A stretch of DNA of 64,000 nt from Anastrepha obliqua (Eukaryota > Arthropoda > Insecta > Diptera > Tephritidae): NCBI RefSeq assembly GCF_027943255.1, contig NC_072895.1, positions 34,632,001 through 34,696,000 on the forward strand, written 5' to 3'. Positions 56,341 through 64,000 of the stretch are shown here, piece by piece (position 1 is the stretch's first letter; each line of letters begins with the position of its first letter). A program made the position numbers and the translations under genes. The notes under the pieces were generated by a model. That model made no database searches, was not told where the DNA came from, and saw only the letters and a list, made by a program, of their open reading frames with translations.

Positions 56341-56775
56341 CAAATTACATTTATTTAAGAAACTGAGAAGCATATTATAGACCACACAAAATGTAAAAAA
56401 GACTTAGTTTTGTTGAAAATATTTTCAAAAAACATGAAAAAAAAATAATTTTTCCAACATTTTGCCTCATAAGTACCATAAAAATTTTCGAAATCAATTT
56501 TTTCAAAAATTGTAATTATTGCACAGGTCTCTAGCAATAATTTGGCTTTTACAGATTGAAAAAATATCAATTAGTCGACGAGTTATAGCCAAAAAACCAT
56601 ATAAACAATATACTGAAAATCGGCATTTGACTGCAAACTTCGAAGGCCGATTAAAAAAAAAATCGAACTAACATAAACAAACGCCGCGATACGGGTCTTC
56701 TAATTTCACCTCTATTTTCACCCGCCACTCTCAGAATGGACCTAACTTTTGCTAACCTGAATTTGTTCCACAGTG
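56341..56775 (-). repeat. right terminal inverted repeat (435 bp)
   Basis: Reverse complement of 52995–53429 with only scattered substitutions. Ends …CCACAGTG before the GTA duplication. Confidence 0.9.
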
Positions 56776-56960
56776 GTATTCCATTTTTTATTGAAGTGTG
56801 GTAAAAATCGCTGTTTTATTTGAAATAAAACTTTTTGAATTTGAGAATCGCTGACGTTAGGGTAAGTATTTTTAAAGAATAACTGTAATTTATCAAGATC
56901 GCGATTATTATCAATGATCTTTTTATACAAAATTTTATAGGAAATCGAAAAATTTTCCAT
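56776..56960 (-). pseudogene. RAG1-like gene, 5' part (residues 1–62)
   Basis: ATG at 56960–56958. Encodes MENFSISYKILYKKIIDNNR, DLDKLQLFFKNTYPNVSDSQ and ends RFLPHFNKKWN at the insertion point. The remaining 566 codons lie beyond the 3.78-kb insert. 185 + 1702 nt equals 629 codons including the stop, so the two parts are exactly in frame once one GTA is removed. Confidence 0.6.
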
Positions 56961-56989
56961 TTCAATAAAGTAATTCAATAAATTCTAAT

Positions 56990-57990
56990 TATTTAAATAA
57001 GTATACTCGTATAGAATCTACGGAATGTTTGGTTTGTAAGAAGGAGCGAGTATTTTCCTAGTAAGTGCAGTATGTCAATGAACTTACACAAAAAAAGATG
57101 GCATCAAAGTAAATCCAACTGCATTAATCAGAGACTGAACCCATTACAAAATGTTGTCTAAAAAGCTAAAAATTAATGTCAGGGTTGAAACTTTGATAAG
57201 ATAGAAAATATTTATTCATTAACCAGTACACAATATACTTGTAAAACAAATTATTTAAATGAAATATGAAATTAAGCAAAATGCAATTAGAAGAATGTTT
57301 TCTTGCTAATTTCGAATAAAGGCAGCTAAATTATATTTGTCGAACTCTCCAAGATAACGCTGCGATTCGCCGGTGGCTACACTTTTTAATGACATTTATT
57401 TCAACTCCTTGACTTTATTCTCAAAAACATTTTTTTATTATTCCAAATGCTACTTAGACCAGTATTTGTATTTCATCAACAAGTGCTTTTACACAGTACA
57501 TAACACAATTGATTTCATCAAGATTTTGAGTTAATACGAACATTTAAAGACCTCAAACGGCCAAGGTGGCAGCTGGTGGCAGCTGATTTTACATCTATCT
57601 GATTGCGCAGAATGTACTTAATACTAAAATATAGTACTCAGCTTGGAGAAGAGTGGAGCTTTTTTTATAGACCTCCTAATCGCATACTCTTTTACATATT
57701 TTCTTTCGATTAACTGATTTATGTTCTACTAAGACCATGATAACTGGAGGAACGATATTATATATTCTATCTAAGGTACTATCCATACCTAATATAAAAA
57801 TCATAAAAGATTTTAAATATTGTTCATCCAGCTAAGGAACTTATTAATCAACCTTTTATGAAAAATATTCAGAAAAACCTGCTGCCAGCAATAGTACAAC
57901 TTTGGCGATTTTTCCTGCGCAGCACATATCATATAAATAAATGAATTTCTTTTTTTCAGAAACCTCATTAAATTAGCTATTCAGAAAAAA
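56990..57990. other. no gene recognised
   Basis: AT-rich flank upstream of the RAG1-like gene. No inverted partner to the 51-kb side and no coding frame was seen. Confidence 0.45.
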
Positions 57991-57994
57991 TTTT

Positions 57995-58925
57995 TAAAAA
58001 TATTTTTGTTAATTTTCATCATTTGGAATTTTTTCCGCCCAGAAACCACTGTGCGGCGTCCGCGGAGTGGCAATTTATGTTTTGGGAAAAGGAAAAAGTC
58101 ACAGGGAACAAAATCCGATGAATATGTTGGTTGCTCGATGATATTTGTCGAGGCTTTGGTCAAAAAAGTGTTCACAATATGAACCTTGTGAGACGATCCA
58201 TGAGTTTTTTTCCACAAATAGGGCCGTTTCCTACGCACATTCTCTCTCAAATATCACATCCACCAACCATTTGGAATGAATACCGAGTAAACAACACCTT
58301 GGTAATCAAAGAAAACGAGTAGCACGACTTTCACTTTTGACCGACTTTGAAGTGGTTTTTTGGGTTTCGGCTCATGTGGATCGCGCCATTCAGCCGCCTG
58401 TTGAATGGTTGACTGGTTTGCATGTCAAACTCATATACCCACGTGTCGTCACCTGTTATGATGCGCTGTATCAACGTTGGTTCCGAATTCACTTGCTCAA
58501 GCATGTTTCCAGCCTCCTTCTTCCGATGAATTTTTTCAAAGAAATTCAACTCTCTTGGAACGAGTCGAGCAGCCACACGTCTCATGCCCAATTGATGGTG
58601 TAAAATGTTGCGAATTAATTCGTGGGACACGCGAAGGTCACGAGCTACCTCCCTCAAACTTAAATGATGGTTTCATGGTTTTCCAACACCATTTCCTTGA
58701 TTTTGTCCACGTTTTCATCCGTTGAAGACGTTGACGTTGATGGGCCACTAGATCGAGGCAAATCTTCCACGACTTCTCGGCCCTGTGCAAACGCCTTATA
58801 CCACTCGTATACCCGTGTTTTTGATAAAGCACATCCGCCATAGGCTTTCTGCAACATTTTCAACGAAATCTCGTTCAAAACACAAAATTTAAGACACATT
58901 TTTTTCGATATTTTCATCCATAGTG
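57995..58925 (-). pseudogene. mariner transposase pseudogene
   Basis: The minus strand from 58917 reads MKISKKMCLKFCVLNEISLK, ALSKTRVYEWYKAFAQGREV, MREVARDLRVSHELIRNILH with HQLGMRRVAARLVPREL, then RIITGDDTWVYEFDMQTSQ (first Asp) and, after stops, SHKVHIVNTFLTKASTNIIE then QPTYSSDFVPCDFFLFPKHK. Complete mariner order, with several frame breaks and stops. Inverted ends were not found. Confidence 0.75.
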
Positions 58926-58929
58926 AAAA

Positions 58930-59675
58930 TTGCAGAGCATACCTGGGGTCGACTTATTTAATTAAATGCCAAAAACAAGTTAATTGACAGATCACGCTCA
59001 AACTCTGTGGCACTATAGAGGACAGTTGTACCAACATTCCAGTAAAAAAAATTTAGACACGTGTAACGCGCGCTTTTTAATGAACAATTCCAGTTATTTT
59101 TTTTTTTTTTTTGACAGAATGTAGTTATTTTTAATTAAGTTAGCAAATATGGGTGTGAATGCATTGCGTATTTCGGAATTTCACTTGCGCGTAGTGACTA
59201 GCGGGTAACTTTCAGTACAAGAGAAACACATGATTTTCTTCTCAATAAAATTGGTATTTTCTTTACCGAACTTATTTATTAATCTTCATAAAATCAACTA
59301 CAGAACATACAAAAGTTCACTTAGTTATAAAATAAAAAAAAACATTTGTTATACATACATACAAACGATTCATTAAATAAGTGCTCAGATTAATTCTAAA
59401 GCTATTTAAACCCTTTATGTATTGCTAATCTACCAAACGTTGTACGAAAGTTATGTAAGTATGAAACAAACATATTGACATTGTAATATTAAGTAATTCT
59501 AATACATACAAATGGTATGTGTGTATGTATGTATGTATATGGAAACCAAGATTTGCACTGGCCGGGAATTCGTACACCGTCATAATCTTACTATTTCGAT
59601 AGCTAATGGCCGTGAACTGGCGTGCTTGCATACGAATTATTTTTTAGAATATTCAACTACTTACATACATACATA
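58930..59675. other. no gene recognised; TATG/CATA repeats
   Basis: Intergenic. Short microsatellites lie at about 59352–59365, 59516–59540 and 59660–59676. Short frames here show no motif. Confidence 0.5.
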
Positions 59676-59679
59676 TAAA

Positions 59680-60192
59680 GGATTTTCCAATAAGAGGTCT
59701 TATTTTGATATTCAAAGAAAAATGCTATTTTTTTATTTCATTATAAAGAGGAAGGTATGCCGTTAATACTGGAAAATAACATCAGGCAAATGACTACCAA
59801 AACCACGCTTACAGGACAATATCCTTTTCATGAAATTGTCCATAACCGAATTGCAAAGTGGCTGCCCTATGTCCTCGATAGCCTCACGAATTCCATCTTT
59901 CAGGTCTTGAATCGACTCTGGGTTGTTGGCGTAGATCTTCTCTTCCATATGGCCCCAAAGAAAAAAGTCACAAGGTGTTACATCACAAGATCTCAGTGGC
60001 CAATTGTGATCACCTCTTCGAGAGATAACACGATTCGGAAACTTTTCCCGTAGAAGATCAATGGTTTCGTTGCTTGTGTGGCACGTAGCGCCGTCTTGTT
60101 GAAAATAAACGTTGTCCATATCAATACCATCCATTTCCGGCCATAAAAAATAGTTAATCACTAAAATAATACCTGTTATTGGAAAACCCTTT
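59680..60192 (-). mobile_element. short rosa-type mariner derivative, copy 1
   Basis: The ends AGGATTTTCCAATAAGAGGT (about 59680) and, in reverse from about 60192, AAAGGGTTTTCCAATAACAG are inverted. The minus frame 60161–59763 is open: MINYFLWPEMDGIDMDNVYF then QQDGATCHTSNETIDLLREK, NWPLRSCDVTPCDFFLWGHM and a normal C terminus. Only the catalytic second half of the transposase remains. The element has lost the DNA-binding half yet keeps an open frame of about 130 codons. Confidence 0.75.
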
Positions 60193-60409
60193 ATATATCT
60201 TTTAGTTGCTAATTAAGGTACGAAAATATTGATATACATTTCTTCATACTTGAAATTTATTTGAAATGCAACTTATTTTTTGACTTTCCTCGATATAAAA
60301 CTGCATTCCGATTAAAAACTCATTCACAAAAGTGCAATTTCGTTTTAATGCAGATAAAAATGGAGCGCCTGCAGCAAATTTAGTGGGTTAATTTTTCGTC
60401 CATTTGTGA

Positions 60410-60790
60410 TGAATCGCACAGAAAAGAAGTGGCTTTTGGGTCTCGAAAACTCTTTGCCGCTTGTACAAGCCTTACAGTACGGGAGGTAGCATTCACTGCA
60501 TTTTCACCGCTGAAATCGTTTAACAAGTTTTCGGTCTGTTGTTTTAACGCAGCGCAAATTTTGTCGTCGTGTTTATTAACAATTAAACGTTTTGCTGAGC
60601 GCCTCGAAAAACTGGTTCCATTACAATTGCCGCAAAAAATGGTCGGCCTGGTATTGCTCTTCGTAACGTTAATGTCGCTGCTTCGGCCGAGGACGTCAGA
60701 GGAAGTCTAAAAACTGCGGCAAGACAACAAAGCACACAATTAGGCAGTAGCAGACGTTGGTGGTAACGAGCGCAAATGTCAACTAGGGAG
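60410..60790 (+). mobile_element. rosa-type mariner N-terminal remnant
   Basis: One plus frame reads NGRPGIALRNVNVAASAEDV then RGSLKTAARQQSTQLGSSRR, resembling the second helix-turn-helix (TVRT…ASVEED…RRRAQQLGLS) of rosa-type transposases. Upstream frames are broken. No inverted repeats seen. Confidence 0.4.
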
Positions 60791-60931
60791 ATAGTCGTTT
60801 GGCCGGCATAATTTTTTTAACTTAACGTCAACAATTTTATCTTCAAATAAATGTTTCGAGAAAACAAAGCTATTTTTTTTTTCATTCTAATGGAATGGGA
60901 GCCAATTTACATTATGACATTACTTTTAAAC

Positions 60932-61370
60932 GCGACTCGATTTCGTTCGTTCAGGAAGAATTTCAAGACGACCGACATTTTTAATTAAATTTTTTTTTAG
61001 TTTTACTTGCGATCTCTTTATGCCTAAAACATTTTTAATATAATATATTTCTTAAACATTTTGTCACTTCATCTTAACTATTACATTGTAATAAATTCCC
61101 ACTCAGAGACATAAAAAACGCTTAGTCTCACCTGTGAAGATGTCTATTTGAAACATCTTTTTTAAACGATATGTGGTCAAGCAAGCATTTTTTCCATTCC
61201 TAAAGCATCTTGTAATATAATATTTTATGTATACTGCTTTAACCAATGATTGAAATTGTCTTAGTCTTGCAGTACTCGATGATGATCTTGCATTACCAGG
61301 GAATTCTGGCACAGCAACTCATTTTGGTCGGGCTTCTTGAAACCTTCCTGAACGAACGAAGTCGAGTCGT
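60932..61370. mobile_element. MITE with inverted repeats of about 48 bp
   Basis: The left arm starting GCGACTCGATTTCGTTCGTT and the right arm ending (in reverse) ACGACTCGACTTCGTTCGTT continue to match through TTCAGGAAG and TTTCAAGA. The core is AT-rich and non-coding. Confidence 0.65.
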
Positions 61371-61515
61371 TAACTGCGCGCTTTAAAGTGACAAAGAATG
61401 GACCTTCAGTAACAAAAATAGAAATAAGTTTACCGATGCTCTCTTCTCTTGATAATCGATACCAAAAATCCTAATATGTACAAATATTATTGCACCAGTT
61501 AACTGACAAAATAAA

Positions 61516-62030
61516 GGGTTTTCCGATAACAGGTGTTATTTAAATATATAAAAGGCTATCGAGAGATGATTAATGATTTTTTATGGCCGGAATTGGATGG
61601 TATTGATCTGGACAACGTTTATTTTCAACAAGACGGCGCTTCGTGCCACACAAGCAACGAAACCATTGATATTTTACGGGAAAAGTTTCCGAGATCTCCT
61701 GATTTAACACCTTGTGACTTTTTTCATTGGGGCCACGTCAAAGAGAAGGTCTACGCCAACAACCCAGGGTCGATTCAAGACCTCAAAGATTGAATTCGTG
61801 AGGCTATCGAAGACATAGGGCAGCCACTTTGCGATTCGGTTATGAAAAATTTCATGAAAAGCATATTGTCCTGTAAGCGTGGTCGTGGTGGTCATTTGCC
61901 TGATGTTATTTTTCACTATTAACGACATACCATCCTTTTTATAATGAAATAAGCATCCGATCATTTATATTAAAAAATAGAATTTTTCTTTGAATATCAA
62001 AATAACACCTCTTATTGGAAAACCCTATAT
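61516..62030 (+). mobile_element. short rosa-type mariner derivative, copy 2
   Basis: Ends AAAGGGTTTTCCGATAACAG (61516) and, in reverse from about 62030, AGGGTTTTCCAATAAGAGGT. The plus frame reads MINDFLWPELDGIDLDNVYF then QQDGASCHTSNETIDILREK, then a deletion removes the block seen in copy 1 after KFP; SPDLTPCDFFHWGHVKEKVY follows and a TGA breaks it at 61791. Same deletion structure as copy 1, on the opposite strand, 1.3 kb away. Confidence 0.75.
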
Positions 62031-62399
62031 TTGATTGTTGTTTACCTTTTTTTTGTTTTGATTTTTGTGTGGCTGGGGTTATCCGAACTTCCCCTTTTTT
62101 ATTGAAGTGATTACTTTTATTATATTGTATTTTATTTATTATAATTTCACAAATACAAATTATAATAAACACTGCTCCAAAATTTGTGCCTAAGTATACC
62201 GGGTAGTCCAAATATAAGTAATTTTTTTTAAATTTTTTGCTATTTTGAAGCTTGCAATTTTTCCGCCTCGCTCTACAGAGTCATGATTACCGATCTTGAT
62301 TCTAGCAGAATAACAGCATACAGCTCATCATACCTCTTTTACGCACTCAGTTCGGTAAAACAGTTTTCATTCTTCTTGGCTATTCGTTTTTTTTTTTCG

Positions 62400-63115
62400 T
62401 GGTGCGGAGTTGAAGATCAATATCATACGTATAGGCCGGAAACGGTCGGCGCACTCGCGTGTCAGCATCCACGTCACTGTTGACAGTTATGATTTCGAAG
62501 TTGTAAGAGACTTCCTTTATTTAGGAACCAGCATTAACACCGTTAATAATGCCAGCCTTGAAATCCAACGAAGAATCTCACATGCCAACAAGTGCTACTT
62601 TGGACTAAGTAGGCAGTTGAGTATTACAGTCCGCTCTCGACGAACAAAACTAACTCTTTATACACCTCTCATCATGCCCGTCGTATCGTATGGCTTAGAA
62701 ATTTGTATGATGACAATGTCCAATGACGCCTGCCTTGGAGTGTTTGAGAGAAAGATTCTGCGGAAGATTTTTGAACAGTTGCTGATTTTTGGCGACGGTG
62801 AGTATCGTAAGGGATGATACAGTGAGCTGTGTGAGCTTTACGACGACATAGATATAGCGCAGCGAATAAAGGTCCAGCGGCTTCGTTGGCTGGGACATGA
62901 CATCCGAATGGAAACAAAGGCTCCGGCTCTGAAATTATTCGGTGCGGTATCAGAGGAAGGCCTCCTCTGTGTTCGAAAGATCAGGTGGATGACTTGGCTT
63001 CGCTTTGTGTATCCAACTGCCGCCGGTTAGCATGAGAAATAAACGGCTGATGCGCTTTGTTAAACTCGGCCAAAATCGCTTAACCGGTTATCGTACCAAT
63101 CAAGAAGAAGGAGAA
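62400..63115 (+). mobile_element. RTE-like (CFDP2-like) LINE, reverse transcriptase C-terminal end
   Basis: The plus strand 62410–62817 reads VDSYDFEVVRDFLYLGTSIN, EIQRRISHANKCYFGLSRQL, LTLYTPLIMPVVSYGLEIC, SNDACLGVFERKILRKIFE; after a stop it continues LYDDIDIAQRIKVQRLRWLG then HDIRMETKAPALKL. This is the thumb and tail region shared by CFDP2-like retroelements, here on one nearly continuous stretch. Inactive. Confidence 0.75.
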
Positions 63116-63119
63116 GCCC

Positions 63120-63537
63120 GGAAGCTACTTAGATCGTTAAGGCGAACACCGTCCAAACTACTCATGAGAGAGAGAGAGAGAGAAATTGCCGACAAGAGCT
63201 TGGAAGATTATTCTTATAGGATGCACTACTGCGAGGCAAGTGGAGACAATCACATGCAAAGAATGGAAATCATGTCTCAAAAGTAATGAAAATGTTTGCT
63301 TTTCCTATTAACAAAAGAAATTTAGCTTTCTTCACCCAAAAAATGTATACAAATTTGGATTGTTTAAAAGGGTTACGTGTTGTTCGCATGCTGCATATGG
63401 CATCACCGGCTAGGTTTTTCATTCAACAGTTTTTATTCAAATGCTTGTATAGATTTATATATAGATATATATATATATATATATACATATGCTTGCAGAA
63501 TGTTTGAAATGTATTGTATATTTTCTATTATTAGTTC
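63120..63537. other. no gene; (GA)n at about 63168 and (AT)n at about 63455–63488
   Basis: Contains an AGAGAGAGAG run and a TATATATA run. If the His-rich minus-strand frame is a terminal exon, this is its 3' UTR; an AATAAA was not located with confidence. Confidence 0.45.
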
Positions 63538-63538
63538 G

Positions 63539-64000
63539 TCAATTGCTGTAACAGGTTTTCCTCACTCCGGCCAATATATTACTAATCTCCTCGTCCTTAC
63601 GTGTGTCAAATATTCGTTCGACGTTCCCTACAGTCGCCGAGCTTCCGGTGCCGGTGCGCGTAAAATGTGCAACAGGCGACTGTTGCATTTGGGTGTTAAT
63701 GTCGCCGATGGCATTGTTCTGTGCGATAATGGACGTCAATGATGTGCTGGTGGGAATAACGGCGCCTGTAGTATTTGTGGTGGTTATAAAATGGTTGTAA
63801 GGGGCATAACCGTTTTGTAGCTGTTGACTGTGTATTTGCTGATGGTGATGCGTCGGATGAGAATGATGAGCGTGGTGGTGATGGTGGTGGTGGTGAGGAT
63901 GCGTATAAGCGGAAGTGGTTGGCTGCTGTAATGGCAAGGTCAGTTGCAGGGGAAATGCCAGTGTTGTCGGCGGCGTACATGCGCTTGTGGCGGCTAACGT
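63539..64000 (-). CDS. His/Gln-rich protein, C-terminal exon, cut by the window edge
   Basis: The minus frame is open from the window end (64000) to a TGA at 63541–63539, 153 codons with no start needed inside the window. It encodes AFPLQLTLPLQQPTTSAYTH, a run of eight His with further His/Gln-rich sequence (HPTHHHQQIHSQQLQNGYAP), then an ordinary-looking end: VERIFDTRKDEEISNILAGV then RKTCYSN. Pro/His/Gln-rich stretches of this kind are common in fly transcriptional regulators, but no domain is visible and I do not recognise the gene. Its last residues could instead be intron read-through, since GTGAGG occurs in GGAGTGAGG. Confidence 0.5.
   Translation of the reverse strand, partial: TLAATSACTPPTTLAFPLQLTLPLQQPTTSAYTHPHHHHHHHHAHHSHPTHHHQQIHSQQLQNGYAPYNHFITTTNTTGAVIPTSTSLTSIIAQNNAIGDINTQMQQSPVAHFTRTGTGSSATVGNVERIFDTRKDEEISNILAGVRKTCYSN

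Larger units (their letters stand above)
52995..56775 (+). mobile_element. 3.78-kb DNA transposon with 435-bp terminal inverted repeats
   Basis: The ends start CACTGTGGAACAAATTCAGG and are inverted over 52995–53429 and 56341–56775, 435 bp each and nearly identical (a few single-base differences). A GTA duplication flanks the element. CACTG ends with a 3-bp duplication are what CACTA/EnSpm-type elements show, but the encoded protein does not look like a plant CACTA transposase, so the superfamily is left open. The near-identity of the ends and the intact internal gene indicate recent activity. It sits inside the coding sequence of the RAG1-like gene. Confidence 0.85.

Noticed and set aside
53200..56570. 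Two identical 71-codon frames at 53200–53415 and 56355–56570
   Set aside because: They lie in the two arms of the inverted repeat. Identity reflects the arms, not a duplicated gene.
50986..57189. GTCAGGGTTGAA at 50986–50997 and 57178–57189 as ends of the RAG1-like locus
   Set aside because: The two copies are in direct, not inverted, orientation and similarity stops after 12 bp. Kept only as a coincidence or a weak duplication candidate.
1..64000. CRISPR arrays, operons, prophage or plasmid features
   Set aside because: Intron-containing fly DNA. No short spaced palindromic repeats or bacterial gene order were seen.

Overview
The window is nuclear DNA of a higher fly, most probably a tephritid-type fruit fly. 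It is AT-rich, has small GT–AG introns, a Drosophila-like Inr+DPE promoter, an arthropod R1-type LINE fauna, many mariner/Tc1 remnants including rosa-like ones, and a VGAT gene that splices in the fly manner. No bacterial or organellar features were seen.

Layout. 0–5.7 kb: decayed LINE and mariner pieces plus simple repeats. 5.8–26.6 kb: one large plus-strand gene with five coding exons (6249–7955, 13870–14136, 14201–14274, 16331–16386, 16454–26400) that splice in frame to 4016 residues. It has a Ser/Gln-rich head, four copies of a short Y/F-D…W…EEK motif, a Cys/His motif like the N-terminal signature of SAXO/FAM154 microtubule proteins, and 97 tandem 29-residue repeats covering 8.4 kb of its last exon. 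Its introns hold a SINE, a MITE and LINE debris.

26.7–34.0 kb: a mobile-element zone (two LINE families, Tc1 and mariner pieces, a 1.1-kb element with both inverted repeats). 34.2–42.9 kb: minus-strand vesicular GABA/glycine transporter VGAT, three coding exons, 554 residues. Its 3' UTR carries three perfect GY-boxes (miR-7 8-mer sites). Its introns hold a MITE, mariners and a LINE.

44–50.7 kb: more LINE and mariner debris. 51.3–57.0 kb: the most interesting mobile-DNA structure. An open reading frame of RAG1/Transib type (628 codons, minus strand) is split by a 3781-bp DNA transposon with 435-bp near-identical inverted repeats and a 3-bp target duplication. Removing the insert with one GTA copy restores the frame exactly. 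The insert carries its own two-exon 615-residue transposase-like gene.

57–63.4 kb: mariner derivatives, including two about 510-bp deletion copies in opposite orientation, a MITE with inverted repeats of about 48 bp, and an RTE-like LINE tail. 63.5–64 kb: the C-terminal coding end of a His-rich minus-strand gene running off the window.

The cellular genes are the SAXO-like repeat protein (probably cytoskeletal), VGAT (loads inhibitory transmitter into synaptic vesicles) and the His-rich edge gene. They do not form an operon-like unit. Everything else is mobile DNA or unassigned intergenic and intronic sequence. All identities come from reading the sequence by eye and recalling families; no database search was run.
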